NCBI GenBank assembly: GCA_023460935.1
Contig: JAEWOI010000035.1
Span: 72,674-136,673, forward strand
Origin: Actinomycetes bacterium
GTDB taxonomy: Bacteria; Actinomycetota; Actinomycetes; Propionibacteriales; Propionibacteriaceae
Length of the DNA stretch: 64,000 nt
Direction of reading: 5' to 3'
Shown: positions 44,149 to 53,289 of the stretch, one piece after another
Position numbering within the stretch: position 1 is the stretch's first letter
Layout of the letters: each line of letters begins with the position of its first letter
The notes under the pieces: model-generated
The model's input: only the letters and a program-made list of their open reading frames with translations
What the model was told of the DNA's origin: nothing
Databases searched by the model: none
Program-made: the position numbers and the translations under genes

Positions 44149-45396
44149 TTGATTGGTCTAGTGAGCTGGGCATCGGAGAGATCGCTGGAGTTGCAGGAGC
44201 GGGGCTTCGACGAGGTCGAGGGATGGCTATGCCTAGAACATGTGGCGGACCCTGCGTTGCTAGATCTAGTCGCCCAGGATGGTGGTGCGGGCTCTTGCGC
44301 CGTCTGCCAACGAGACGATCGCCCCCGAACGAGCTTGGAGGAGCTCACGTCAGTTGTTGTCGAGACACTGAGGTATTGGTACTCAGACCCTGTTGACGAG
44401 TTGCCCTGGGATGGTGCGGAGGGCGGCTACGAAGGCCCTGTCGTAGACACGTCGGACGTAGTCGGGGAGGTTTGCGGCGAAGCGTTTCAGTCGGATGCAT
44501 CAGACTGGATCATGCAGCGATTGGTCGAAGTCATCTCTATCGATAAGTGGACTGTTTGGGGCGGGGGTTTCGACCTGGATTCTCTGGAATGGCAATGGAG
44601 CTACTTCGCCGACGATGTTGAGCACGTCGCCCGATATGTATTCAGTGGGCCGCGCGAGTCCCGTCAGCACGACGCTCCTCGTCGAGTTGGATTGTTCCTT
44701 GACAAGGTCCTTGTCTATGCGACAGAGAGGCTAGGGCTATTGAGGCGTGAGGATGCAGGGCTGGCCGTGTTTCGCGGTCGCCTCGTCGATGACCCGAGCA
44801 AACTGAAACCAGTCGCCCGAGACCTCGGGCCGCCACCGCCAGAATCTGCATCGGCGAATCGCCTATCAGCGGCAGGGATCTCCTTCCTCTACGCGTCAGA
44901 AGACATCGAAACAGTCGTCGCAGAGATCGCTGGCCATGGTGTTGCACCGTATGCGGTCGTGGGCAAATTTGTCAGCAACCGCGCCCTCAACATACTTGAC
45001 CTCACAGGGCCTCCAGCCGCTGGCGGCTCCCTTTTCGACCCGCAGTTGCGTGAGACTCGGCGGATGCGAGCGTTCCTGCGGAGCTTCGTCGGTCACGTAA
45101 CCCGCCCAGTCATTCCGGACGGCCGTCAGCATGTCGAGTACGCGCCGACTCAGGTGCTCACCGAGTTCTTCCGCTGGATGGCGCCGAACCCCATCGATGG
45201 CATCGCCCTGCCAAGCGCGCAGACCGGCAAGAGGACGTTCGTGTTCTTCTGTAACGCATCGGAGGTGGATGACGAAATCACCAAGAAGGAGAGGGCTGTC
45301 TTCACACTCAGTAGCGGTTCCGCCAAGGTGTACACGGTCATCCGAAGTTACTCGTCAGAGCTAAGCCCGATCGGGCTATCCGCACCAGGCACCTGA
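44149..45396 (+). CDS. HEPN/RES N-terminal domain and RES-domain protein
   Basis: A 415-residue protein. Residues 25-55 carry CLEHVADPALLDLV and SCAVCQRD, a cysteine/histidine cluster like that of HEPN/RES N-terminal domain 1. Residues 60-185 are helical. Residues 200-400 are a RES domain: VFRGRL (208-212), RLSAAGISFLYASED (238-252) and a later VEYAPTQVLTEFFR. RES enzymes degrade NAD+ and serve as toxins in RES-Xre pairs. Here a larger N-terminal module replaces the separate Xre antitoxin. The start may be TTG at 44149 or GTG at 44161. Composition is clearly less GC-rich than the chromosome. Confidence 0.84.
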   Translation: MIGLVSWASERSLELQERGFDEVEGWLCLEHVADPALLDLVAQDGGAGSCAVCQRDDRPRTSLEELTSVVVETLRYWYSDPVDELPWDGAEGGYEGPVVDTSDVVGEVCGEAFQSDASDWIMQRLVEVISIDKWTVWGGGFDLDSLEWQWSYFADDVEHVARYVFSGPRESRQHDAPRRVGLFLDKVLVYATERLGLLRREDAGLAVFRGRLVDDPSKLKPVARDLGPPPPESASANRLSAAGISFLYASEDIETVVAEIAGHGVAPYAVVGKFVSNRALNILDLTGPPAAGGSLFDPQLRETRRMRAFLRSFVGHVTRPVIPDGRQHVEYAPTQVLTEFFRWMAPNPIDGIALPSAQTGKRTFVFFCNASEVDDEITKKERAVFTLSSGSAKVYTVIRSYSSELSPIGLSAPGT

Positions 45397-45420
45397 AGGC
45401 CAGATGCCCAGGCAACGCCC

Positions 45421-48400
45421 TTAGGGCCGAGTGGTGAGGACCACACCTATGGCGAGGAGCTGGTCAGGTTCGTTGCAGTGCGCAACGAGCCGCTGGATCC
45501 GCTCGGAGGCGGCGACATGTCCGAGTCGACCCACGAAGCCAGCGTGTATCTGGCGCAAGGCAGCTTCAAGAGGGTCGCGCAATCCCTCCGCCTCGGTCAT
45601 CGCCGAACGAACGCCTTCGACGATGAAGGGAACCAACTCTGGCTGGCTGATGTGGTGGGAGAGAGCTTCAAGCAGGAGCCGCTCCAGGTTGGCTTGCGCG
45701 AGCAAGATGCTGCCGGGTGCCAGACGGATCACACCCAAGGAGGCGGCGGCCACCCATGTGGACACCCCGTCCGGGTTAGTTGAGGCATTTGCGTCTGTGG
45801 CCTCGAAAAGGAAAGCCAAGACGAGGTCAGGATCATCCCAAGCAGCAGGACGGGTGAGGTTGACCGCTGCTCCTGCCGGCCGCCATCCGTCTAGCGAAGC
45901 CGCTAGCCGCATGACCCCTGGAGCGAAACCGAAGTCCACGTGGAAAGCGCCTATGAGCGCAGCCTCGGCAGCCTCGACGAACGCCGCACTCACGAGCCCC
46001 TCGTCGAGCATGTACATGAGGAGGTCCCGCGTCCCGAAGGCGGGCACTCCCAGCTCAACGGCCAGTTGCCGCATAATGACGTCATCACTCCAGAACGGCG
46101 CGCCGATCTCGATGGCGTAGTCGAGCGCCGACAGCCAGCGCATCTTGCGGGCTTTCTTCGGGAAGTGGAGGAGCTTCGGCCAACTCCTGCGACGGGTTTT
46201 GCCAAGGAGTTGGACCACTCGGCCGGCGCGCTCCTGGAGAAGTGCGGCGTCTTCAGCTGACTGGGTACTGGCGACGATCCGTTGGCCTTCTTCATCCCAT
46301 CGAATGGTCATTCCACCGCCAAGAGCGACCGAGTCTCTTGCATCGAGCGCGTCGCGATACATCTCGGCCGTGGTGTCCAAGAACGCGAAGGATCCAACCA
46401 GTGCTTGCGAGGTGGAGTCACCAAGCGTTGCGAGTGTGACGGCGGCAGTAGGATCGATAACCAATGCAGGTGCAGAGCGAGCTCGGCGAACCGCGTCCGC
46501 TCCGGCTCCCTGCAGATTTGGGTTGTCACTTTGAACCGTGCCACCCGCTCGGATGAGAGCGCATTCCGTGTAGCTCCGACCGGTGACGCTGGAGGCTGCT
46601 CCGATGGGCATCTCGCCGCGGCCTATGCGAGCTATGAGCTCCACCAGCTCCGGGGGTGGGGCACTCTCGCGGAGGACATCGGCTAGCCCGCGAAGTGGGT
46701 CTTCCTCGGGCCCTGTGGGCACGGCTCGCAGCACCCTGCTATCCGGGTTCTCCGCCACGTAAACGTTTGTTGCCGCTTGGAGCTCGGCCACCTCCTCGTC
46801 GGTGAGCTCAAGCGAAACGGAGCGGCCATGAAGCTGGAGAAGGATCACGCCCTGGAGATCCGGGTTATCTGCCCACTCCCTATAGAGGTCTAGCGCTCGT
46901 CGTAGGAACTGGTCGCTCGTGTCGTACTTTGCGCAAAGCCCAATCCAGACCCGCGCCTCCTGCGCGGTACGCGGAGGCAGTGGCTCGCCACGGTACTCCA
47001 GCGCACTCCACGCCTCCTCCAAGCTGCCTTCACGCACGAGGCACTCGATCAGCAACCATCTGACGCTGAGGTTCTCTGGGGCGAGTGCGACCATGCGACG
47101 AGCTGTAAGGAGTGACAGCTCGTGCAGTCCGAGCGCTTCCTCCGCCTCGAACTGAATCTGGAGGGTATCTAGAGTTCCTGCCCACCCCTCGCCGGCAAGG
47201 CGAAGGGCCGACTCGCAGGCGTCTGCCGCCTTCCGATGCTCGCCGATGCTGAGGAGGTGCCTTGCAGCCATCCTCATCATCAATGGATGCTTCCAGCGCA
47301 TCGCTCCCGCCCTGAACACTTCGGCTGCATCGGCCTCTTGACCTATTTCCACAAGATGTTCGGCGAGAAGCACCGTGAGCTGCTCGGACTCAGGCGCCCT
47401 CGCTCGAAGGACGGGAAGTCGATCGCCTGGCGTCGACATGACGTCGTGGATCGCGCGGATGGCAGCAACGCTGTCGGGGTGCATCGCTTCGACCTCGGTT
47501 AGGTCGGGCAGGTCGCCTCCGAGCGGCGCAAGAGAGGACGCCGCCTGGATGCGATCCATGTCGGTCGACGCCTCGTCCCACGCCGTCAGCCAATGTCGGG
47601 CGGCTGCCTGCGTATCGCCGTTCCGATGAGCCAGCCAGCCTTGCACCATTGCCTTGTCAAAAGGTCTGTCGATCTGTGGAATCAGCTCCACGGCGGTCTC
47701 TTCGTCGTCAGACAGAGCGGCCAGCATCGCCTTCTCGGCGACCAGCCGCTTGTCAGACGCCTCCCTGAGCGTCGCCTCGCCCTCTGGCGCAGCAGTAACT
47801 AGGGCTTGCGCCTGGCCAAAGTCCCCTAGCAGCGCGGTTGCCTTCACGGCCGTCAGAATTGCGGCAACGCTGTCACCATCCCAGCGACGCCGCGAGTCCC
47901 GCGCAGCGAGTGCGTGCCGCCGTGCAGTGTCGTAATCGACAAGCATGCTCGTGCTCTTAGCGAAGCGTGCTCTTGATAGGAGCATTTCAGCGACTTGAAC
48001 GCGGAGGCCGGCTGCTTCAGGGTTGGCGGTCACCGCCGCCTCCAGAAACTCGATGGCTGCGCTGAAGCGCCCGATTCCTACAGCAGCGACGCTCCGCAGG
48101 TACGCGCGAAGCATGACGTCGGTCACTTCCGTTGCCGGCCATGCGGCGAGAACCGATTCGGCCGCGGCGTAGTCCCCGTTCAGAACATGTTCCAGCCCAG
48201 AGGAGAGTGGGTGTGGGGGCTTACCGTTGGCAATGAGTTCGCGCATCTGCGCTTCATTGCCCTCCTGATTGAGCATTAGGGCGGCTCGCGCCCACCAGTA
48301 GCTGGCCCCTGGGATCCCGTGGGCGATCCCGGTCCGAATGAAGGTGATCCCGACGTCGCCGCGGCCGTAGTCGTGCGCGAGTTCTCCTAGCCAGACCCAT

Positions 48401-49017
48401 GCTTCGGCCGGCGCGTCTGCCATCTGAGCCGGGGCGGTCGATCCCCAACTCGCGAGCTGCTCGCCACGGTCGGTCGCGGAAACCAGCGAATGCAGGAGGT
48501 CCTCGGCAGGTGGCCAACGATCGGCCAAGGCTCGCGTTCGGGCCTGCCTGGCAGGGTTGAGGAGGCTGATGTCGTATGCGACCTGAGCGTGTTGCTCCCG
48601 GACTCTTGCGGGAATCCGATCAACGGCCGCCTGGACATCGTCGGCCTTGTTGAGGATGCGATTCGCATTGACATCGATCGCCTCGCGAGTGGACAGCGCC
48701 TTCCGATACTCCTCGACGACAAGAACGAGGACCTGCCCCGCGTGCTCAACCGATCGACCCGCGATCCTCCAAGCAAGGTTGGTGAGCGCCGAGTCGACGA
48801 GGTGGGGATCCTGGGCGTCAAGGTGCGAGCGCACGTCCCGCCGCGACAGCCAGCGGAATATGGCTACCGCTGAGACGCTGATGTTTAGATCTTGTGCCCG
48901 CCGACTGGCTTTCCAAGCCACAGCGGCTCGGCGGACCGGATTCGCCAGCACCTTCCCAATCGCCCGGCCCGCGACGCGAGCCAAGGCCTGCAGTGCGGCG
49001 CCGGTCGTTGCATCCAT
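45421..49017 (-). CDS. Large helical-repeat protein with C-terminal PIN-like domain
   Basis: A 1198-residue protein I cannot assign to a named system. Residues 1-130 are helical (ALARVAGRAIGKVLANPVRR). Residues 200-780 consist of TPR-like helical repeats, with units such as GRFSAAIEFLEAAVTANPEAAGLRV and GEHRKAADACESALR. Residues 848-1010 look like a PIN nuclease: ALVIDPTAAVTLATLG (Asp855), AEMYRDAL (Glu885) and PFWSDDVIMRQLAVELGVPAFGTRDLL (Asp978/979), which match the order of acidic residues in the fold. The last 190 residues are helical. Start at ATG 49017. It is divergent from a membrane protein, and together they resemble a sensor-plus-nuclease defence unit, which is inference. Confidence 0.68.
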   Translation of the reverse strand: MDATTGAALQALARVAGRAIGKVLANPVRRAAVAWKASRRAQDLNISVSAVAIFRWLSRRDVRSHLDAQDPHLVDSALTNLAWRIAGRSVEHAGQVLVLVVEEYRKALSTREAIDVNANRILNKADDVQAAVDRIPARVREQHAQVAYDISLLNPARQARTRALADRWPPAEDLLHSLVSATDRGEQLASWGSTAPAQMADAPAEAWVWLGELAHDYGRGDVGITFIRTGIAHGIPGASYWWARAALMLNQEGNEAQMRELIANGKPPHPLSSGLEHVLNGDYAAAESVLAAWPATEVTDVMLRAYLRSVAAVGIGRFSAAIEFLEAAVTANPEAAGLRVQVAEMLLSRARFAKSTSMLVDYDTARRHALAARDSRRRWDGDSVAAILTAVKATALLGDFGQAQALVTAAPEGEATLREASDKRLVAEKAMLAALSDDEETAVELIPQIDRPFDKAMVQGWLAHRNGDTQAAARHWLTAWDEASTDMDRIQAASSLAPLGGDLPDLTEVEAMHPDSVAAIRAIHDVMSTPGDRLPVLRARAPESEQLTVLLAEHLVEIGQEADAAEVFRAGAMRWKHPLMMRMAARHLLSIGEHRKAADACESALRLAGEGWAGTLDTLQIQFEAEEALGLHELSLLTARRMVALAPENLSVRWLLIECLVREGSLEEAWSALEYRGEPLPPRTAQEARVWIGLCAKYDTSDQFLRRALDLYREWADNPDLQGVILLQLHGRSVSLELTDEEVAELQAATNVYVAENPDSRVLRAVPTGPEEDPLRGLADVLRESAPPPELVELIARIGRGEMPIGAASSVTGRSYTECALIRAGGTVQSDNPNLQGAGADAVRRARSAPALVIDPTAAVTLATLGDSTSQALVGSFAFLDTTAEMYRDALDARDSVALGGGMTIRWDEEGQRIVASTQSAEDAALLQERAGRVVQLLGKTRRRSWPKLLHFPKKARKMRWLSALDYAIEIGAPFWSDDVIMRQLAVELGVPAFGTRDLLMYMLDEGLVSAAFVEAAEAALIGAFHVDFGFAPGVMRLAASLDGWRPAGAAVNLTRPAAWDDPDLVLAFLFEATDANASTNPDGVSTWVAAASLGVIRLAPGSILLAQANLERLLLEALSHHISQPELVPFIVEGVRSAMTEAEGLRDPLEAALRQIHAGFVGRLGHVAASERIQRLVAHCNEPDQLLAIGVVLTTRP

Positions 49018-49381
49018 CGGTGATGTCCAATCGTCGTGAGTGCTGGGTCAGGCTGGATCCAGGGTTGGTGCTGGCCTACGTGAGCCAGCCGTGCGCACGA
49101 TCCCCACAATCCGGCGGGGTGCGTCGACCCATTCTCATCCTCCAAGTTGACGATATTGCGAAGCACCGACAACTCCCCTGTTTGCACAACGCTTTGGCGG
49201 GTGCAGGGAGCCGCCAGCTCAAGTCTTTGCTCGCCACGAGACTTAGGTTCAACTCCCACATCGATTCGGCATGGCGCCGACATGCTGCGATGCCGTCAGC
49301 GCGTGGAACTGAGATGATCGGTTCGGTCGGCGATGTCGGCCGAGTGTAGCGGCGGAGCCTTCAGCTCCGAGGGGGGCTGTC
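49018..49381. other. Divergent promoter region
   Basis: About 364 bp between the start codons of the repeat/PIN-like gene (minus) and the membrane protein gene (plus). It must contain both promoters. I see no credible gene. The arrangement allows co-regulation of the two genes. Confidence 0.55.
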
Positions 49382-50839
49382 GTGGGCGAAATGTGGGTCG
49401 CTCTGGCGAGCGCAGGTCTTGTTGCAGCGCTCGTCTTGGCGCTGTGGGCAATCCGTCGAGCAAGCGGGTCAGGACGGGGCGGACTGGATCATCCAGCCAT
49501 CGGCCGGGACCCGTTGGACCTTCCACTTAGCACGTCGATACCGTCGAGCGGCGTCCTCGTTCCCGTAGCGTCGGGGGAGAGCCTCACCCTGCGAGTGCTG
49601 CTGCGTGAGGATCTGCAGCGTTCCCAGCAATCGCCGCCCCCATTCAGCCTGGAGTACCGAACGATTTCGGCCAACCTCATGCTGCCGTGGCTTCGTGACG
49701 TGACTCCGCTGCCTCAGCAGAGCGTGCTTGCGAAGGTGATGAGCGAACTGGGTGACCACATCCGTCAGGATTCCTTGGCTGTCAGAAGTGGGGAGACCGT
49801 CACCCTGTTGCGTTCCGATCTGGACGTCAGCAGACTGCACCCGGCACACGGTGGAGGGCTGCGCGGTTGGGCGCGAAACGCTACCAACATCGTTGACCAG
49901 GCGCGCTTGTCGCCGGTCGAGGTTCCGATCGAAGCACTGGATGGCGGTAAGCGCGCGTTCATACAGGTGGGCAAGGCGGGACTGGCGGTGGCGGGGTTCT
50001 CCATTTCGTGGCCGGCACTCGCCCTGACGGCGGGCTTCGTCGCGCTGGACGCGGCGAATCAGGCACAGCGACGTGAACTGGACCGACGAATCCACAGCTT
50101 CATTCAGAACTCGGAGCGCAGGGAGCTGGAGCGCCGCATCGCGACTCAGCGAAGACACGAAAAGACGTTGAACCGGCTCGTAAGCTGCTTGCTCGACGGT
50201 GCAGTCCCTGACTTCGCCGTGCTAGCGGTGCTCGATCGCGATATCCAGCAAGAGTTCGAGGAAGCGGGCCTGGCCATCAGGAGGCTGCAGGCGAGGTTAG
50301 CCAGGTATCGGCTCGGGAAGTCGAGCGCCACTGCGCTTGTCAGGGAGCTCGAAATGGACCGACCGGTCGCCGTGATCAGCGAGTTGCTTCACGCCAGAGG
50401 CGCCATAGATCAGCAACGCAGGGTCCTCTTGGTGCAAGTCGCGTGCGAGTCGCTCAACCCAGTCGCAGTAGCCGGCGGTTACTACGCGGACAGCCTCGCG
50501 AAGCAGATCGGGGACAATGAAGAGGCCGACGGAGCACTGCGGCAACTCATCGCGGACCTTCGCAACCTCGAACTGAGACAGAGGAACCTGCTTGCTCGGC
50601 GAGGGAACGACAAGCTCACCTCATCCCTGAAGGCCGCACTGTCCCTCGCGTTCCCTGATGATGGTGTCATTCACGGTGACGATTCAATAAGTTCAACACT
50701 GGCCGTCGACAGCGCTGGGAGAGTGTTCCAATTGCCGTCGACCATTGACCTTGATGCGATCGAGCGCCAAGACCTTCACCTCCGTCTCGCCCGCGCGTTA
50801 CGGGCATCCATGACACGGCGGGAACAGCAGCCGGTGTAG
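49382..50839 (+). CDS. Membrane protein with coiled-coil regions, unknown function
   Basis: A 485-residue protein with an N-terminal transmembrane helix (WVALASAGLVAALVLALWAI) and a second hydrophobic segment near residue 205-225 (VAGFSISWPALALTAGFVAL). Between them lies a polar domain that includes GETVTLLRSDLDVSRLHP. After residue 230 the sequence is helical and charged (AQRRELDRRIHSFIQNSERR), suggesting a coiled coil. GTG start at 49382 with GAGGGGGG upstream. No family is recognised. It is divergent from the repeat/PIN-like gene and is its most probable partner. Confidence 0.68.
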   Translation: MGEMWVALASAGLVAALVLALWAIRRASGSGRGGLDHPAIGRDPLDLPLSTSIPSSGVLVPVASGESLTLRVLLREDLQRSQQSPPPFSLEYRTISANLMLPWLRDVTPLPQQSVLAKVMSELGDHIRQDSLAVRSGETVTLLRSDLDVSRLHPAHGGGLRGWARNATNIVDQARLSPVEVPIEALDGGKRAFIQVGKAGLAVAGFSISWPALALTAGFVALDAANQAQRRELDRRIHSFIQNSERRELERRIATQRRHEKTLNRLVSCLLDGAVPDFAVLAVLDRDIQQEFEEAGLAIRRLQARLARYRLGKSSATALVRELEMDRPVAVISELLHARGAIDQQRRVLLVQVACESLNPVAVAGGYYADSLAKQIGDNEEADGALRQLIADLRNLELRQRNLLARRGNDKLTSSLKAALSLAFPDDGVIHGDDSISSTLAVDSAGRVFQLPSTIDLDAIERQDLHLRLARALRASMTRREQQPV

Positions 50840-51005
50840 CGCTTGGGGACAACCCAGCCAAAGCGACTGGCGCGATTCCGTGCGGAGGCTGCGTTTCTCC
50901 TAAGGCGGCCGATGCTATCCCCCATGTGCCGCGGACTTACCTGGATCAGTGTGCCGGAGAGGTCCGTGCCAGCTCTGTTCTCAGCCGGTTGTTCGAAGCG
51001 CTGCC

Positions 51006-51311
51006 TCACAGCCCGATCATTCGTTCTCCCGGCAGTAGGTCCTCCAATCCCGGCGAGCAGTGCACAAGCAGCACCGGGTGCCCGATGAGGTTAGCGACCC
51101 GATCAGCGACGGCGTGGAGGTCGACTGCCGCCCAAGCGCGGGCCTCAATCACGTCGACAAGCACTTCAACCGGGACGCTCGTGGGGAGGTTCGCTCCGCT
51201 CGCCGCAAGCCCACAGACTCGTGGGTGCGCGATGCCGGCCTGGTTCAGGACGCTCAGAACCTGCTCTCTGTAGAGGTACAGCAGGTCGAGTGGCGCGAAG
51301 TCCTCTGGCAC
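51006..51311 (-). CDS. Degenerate nucleotidyltransferase-like protein (MNT family)
   Basis: A 101-residue protein with the layout of small MNT-type nucleotidyltransferases: an N-terminal helix (LYLYREQVLSVLNQAGI), then HPRVCGLAASGANLPTSV and VEVLVDVIEARAW, where active members have GSxARG and SDxDLLVD. The catalytic Gly-Ser and aspartates are missing, so it is probably inactive. It ends VLLVHCSPGLEDLLPGE. A GTG start at 51311 with GAGAGGA upstream is chosen because the paralogue at 53747 aligns from there. Related proteins act as antitoxins for HEPN toxins; no HEPN gene was found here. Confidence 0.66.
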   Translation of the reverse strand: MPEDFAPLDLLYLYREQVLSVLNQAGIAHPRVCGLAASGANLPTSVPVEVLVDVIEARAWAAVDLHAVADRVANLIGHPVLLVHCSPGLEDLLPGERMIGL

Positions 51312-51337
51312 TCCCCCATCCTCTCTGATCGTCCTGC

Positions 51338-51598
51338 TTACGTCAGTGGCATCCATAGGGCGACGTCGCACCGGCGCAGCCAGGTTCGCCGACTGAGCCC
51401 GTACCGCTCCCACTCGATGCAGACGACATCGCCATCAACCCACGCAAGGTGCGCGGCAACAATAGTCGGTCCGCGCGACCACACCAGCCGCGCAAGGACT
51501 GGACGGTTCCGACCGGAGTGCCCCCGCCTGGACCCGTGTGGGCGCCGGACAGAGTTGAGAGGCGCTGGGAAGAGTGCCTCGTGGTCCACACCGGTCAT
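51338..51598 (-). CDS. Small hypothetical protein
   Basis: An 86-residue protein directly upstream of the degenerate nucleotidyltransferase gene. The C-terminal part (RPVLARLVWSRGPTIVAAHL, then WERYGLSRRTWLRRCDVALW) resembles short hypothetical proteins that occur in actinobacterial islands, with a beta-strand pattern. No enzymatic motif is visible. A frame of this length in high-GC DNA could be chance, so confidence is limited. Confidence 0.4.
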   Translation of the reverse strand: MTGVDHEALFPAPLNSVRRPHGSRRGHSGRNRPVLARLVWSRGPTIVAAHLAWVDGDVVCIEWERYGLSRRTWLRRCDVALWMPLT

Positions 51599-51763
51599 TA
51601 TCGCTCACGCGTTCGATTCCTCCGAGGGCGCGACGTGGCGCGGCGCTCACGAGTCGCCGGCTCGATGCTCGATCGCGCATGAGTAGCCGCACGCATATAG
51701 TGCGCCTGCGTGCGGCGGGGTGGCGCCGCTGCGGAGCCGCATCAGCGCCTTATCGTGGCGGTG

Positions 51764-52135
51764 ATGGCCAGACCGCCTGAATGCACCCTGCTCGATGCGG
51801 CCCGCTTCGTGTCCCGCCGCTCGACACGCGATCTCGCACGCGAGACCGGCTACAGCGTTCGCACCGTTCAAGAAGCCCTCTGGGGCGAGCGAAGGCATGG
51901 AGGGCAATCGGTCAGCCTCCGGCCATCACTTGGGGTCGTCGTAGCCCTTGCACGCGCTCTGAACGTTGCCCCCGACCGCCTTCGCCGGGCCGGTCGAGAC
52001 GATGCGGCCATTGCCATGGACCTCCTCGGGGAAGAGTTCGACTTCTCACGCGTCCCGACGGCAGCACTCGTCGCGGAGCTCAGTAGGCGCACCGGTGGAG
52101 CCGAGGGCGGTTCCTGGGTGTGGGTATCCAGCTGA
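51764..52135 (+). CDS. XRE-like helix-turn-helix protein
   Basis: A 123-residue regulator, with ATG at 51764. Residues 15-70 form a helix-turn-helix (STRDLARETGYSVRTVQEAL) followed by the helix-rich GVVVALARALNVAPDRLRRAG typical of XRE/Cro proteins. The C-terminal 40 residues are acidic. It is the only plus-strand gene among minus-strand neighbours. It may be an element regulator; no partner is apparent. Confidence 0.66.
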   Translation: MARPPECTLLDAARFVSRRSTRDLARETGYSVRTVQEALWGERRHGGQSVSLRPSLGVVVALARALNVAPDRLRRAGRDDAAIAMDLLGEEFDFSRVPTAALVAELSRRTGGAEGGSWVWVSS

Positions 52136-52212
52136 CGCGCGGGGCCGGCGCTCGGTATTGCTGAGTTGGGCCATCGCATCGACACCGACTCTTACCCGGT
52201 CGATAGTCACGG

Positions 52213-52863
52213 TCAGCATTCTCGTGCTCTTCGTTCGATCTCCATCGCGGCGGCATGTGATCCGCGGGCATCCCCGAACAGGTACAGATCGACGAGGACA
52301 GCGAACTCCCCCACCCCGGTCTGGGCACTGCCGGCGAGAAAGATGTCGCCTTCATCGTCGAGGACAAGCCCAAACTCCGACTCGATCCTGTCCAGGTCGG
52401 TGGTCCGTCCGTACAGAACGTCCTTGCTGTCGGTCATCCCTAGGGCCTCGGAGAGCGCAGCGGTGATCCCGCTCGCACCTGTAACCATCACCGCCGTTGC
52501 CAGATCAGTGCGGCTGCAGGTGGCTGAGCGGTACCGGAACCATCCTCGTGCAGCGCCCAGCCGATGGGCGATGCCACCGGAGTCCAAAGTGTTCAGCGAT
52601 GCGCGAAGTTGGCTGCGTCGCGTAGGGCCGAGACTCCCGCCCCCTCCCCCATCGAGAAGCGAGATCGCCGCTAGACGGGTTGCATCCTCCCAACGGCGAC
52701 CGCGAGCCTGAGTACGCGTCCACGCCCGGAAGATGGTTCCCTCAACGGTCTCGGTCTTGCCGATCACCCGATGCAGTGGGAGGTCACCCGCAGCTGCCGC
52801 ATGCTGAAGCCAACGCGTCGTTAGACCGGCGACCCTCGCTGCCTCCGTGAGCGTCAGCTCCAT
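52213..52863 (-). CDS. HTH-containing hypothetical protein
   Basis: A 216-residue protein. The first 55 residues are an HTH of the excisionase/MerR-like kind (TLTEAARVAGLTTRWLQHAAAAGDLPL). The remaining 160 residues show an alpha/beta pattern (TDLATAVMVTGASGITAAL, LVLDDEGDIFLAG, EFAVLVDLYLFGDARGSHAA) and look like a ligand- or partner-binding domain. I do not recognise the family. Directly upstream is an AT-rich palindrome with no room for a ribosome binding site, which suggests a leaderless, possibly self-regulated transcript. Confidence 0.6.
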   Translation of the reverse strand: MELTLTEAARVAGLTTRWLQHAAAAGDLPLHRVIGKTETVEGTIFRAWTRTQARGRRWEDATRLAAISLLDGGGGGSLGPTRRSQLRASLNTLDSGGIAHRLGAARGWFRYRSATCSRTDLATAVMVTGASGITAALSEALGMTDSKDVLYGRTTDLDRIESEFGLVLDDEGDIFLAGSAQTGVGEFAVLVDLYLFGDARGSHAAAMEIERRAREC

Positions 52864-52886
52864 ACCATATATGTTCGCATATGCGA
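52864..52886 (-). promoter_or_regulatory. AT-rich palindromic operator/promoter candidate
   Basis: ATATG-TTCG-CATAT (52869-52882) is a perfect inverted repeat, six bases upstream of the ATG of the HTH-containing gene (start 52863). The stretch is strikingly AT-rich against the surroundings. The repeat probably combines a -10-like element with an operator for an HTH protein. Confidence 0.5.
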
Positions 52887-52953
52887 CGCAATCGGGAACA
52901 CGACTGTCGGCCGAGAGGCCGTCTCAAGGATGGGACAGACCCGCGCGGGGCCA

Positions 52954-53289
52954 TCAACCTGCTCGCTTCTCGTGGCTCTCCAGCCATGCCTCCACCGCCG
53001 AGCGGGGAACCCAGCGGTAGCCGTTTGACTTCGTCCGGACCTCGTTGACGAAGGTGGTCTCCAAATGCTTGATCGCGTGGTTCCGGCTGCATCCGAGGAG
53101 TCGGGCGAGCTTCGTCGCACCGAGCTGCTCACCGAGTTCGAACCGCGCCATCTTCTTCTCGGTGGCGGCTGACTCGACTTGGAGGCTGAGGATCAGCCCG
53201 TCGAGCGCGATCAGTTCTTGGCGAACACGGTCCCTGATAGACGACAGGGCCTTCAGCCGTTCGGTGGTGGCAACGTTGATTCGTGACAT
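52954..53289 (-). CDS. Small HTH DNA-binding protein
   Basis: A 111-residue protein with an N-terminal helical region (LKALSSIRDRVRQELIALDG) that may form a coiled coil, followed by an excisionase-type winged helix (LGATKLARLLGCSRNHAIKH, then NGYRWVPRSAVEAWLESHE). The C-terminal WVPRSAVEAWL is typical of helix-turn-helix domains of the MerR/AlpA type. It could regulate its neighbours or serve as excisionase. ATG at 53289. Confidence 0.68.
   Translation of the reverse strand: MSRINVATTERLKALSSIRDRVRQELIALDGLILSLQVESAATEKKMARFELGEQLGATKLARLLGCSRNHAIKHLETTFVNEVRTKSNGYRWVPRSAVEAWLESHEKRAG

Noticed and set aside
43588..44348. Short frames in the SIR2-RES gap (43588-43917 and 43887-44348 minus, 43757-44044 plus)
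   Set aside because: They overlap one another, have no ribosome binding sites and no recognisable motif; one overlaps the RES gene.
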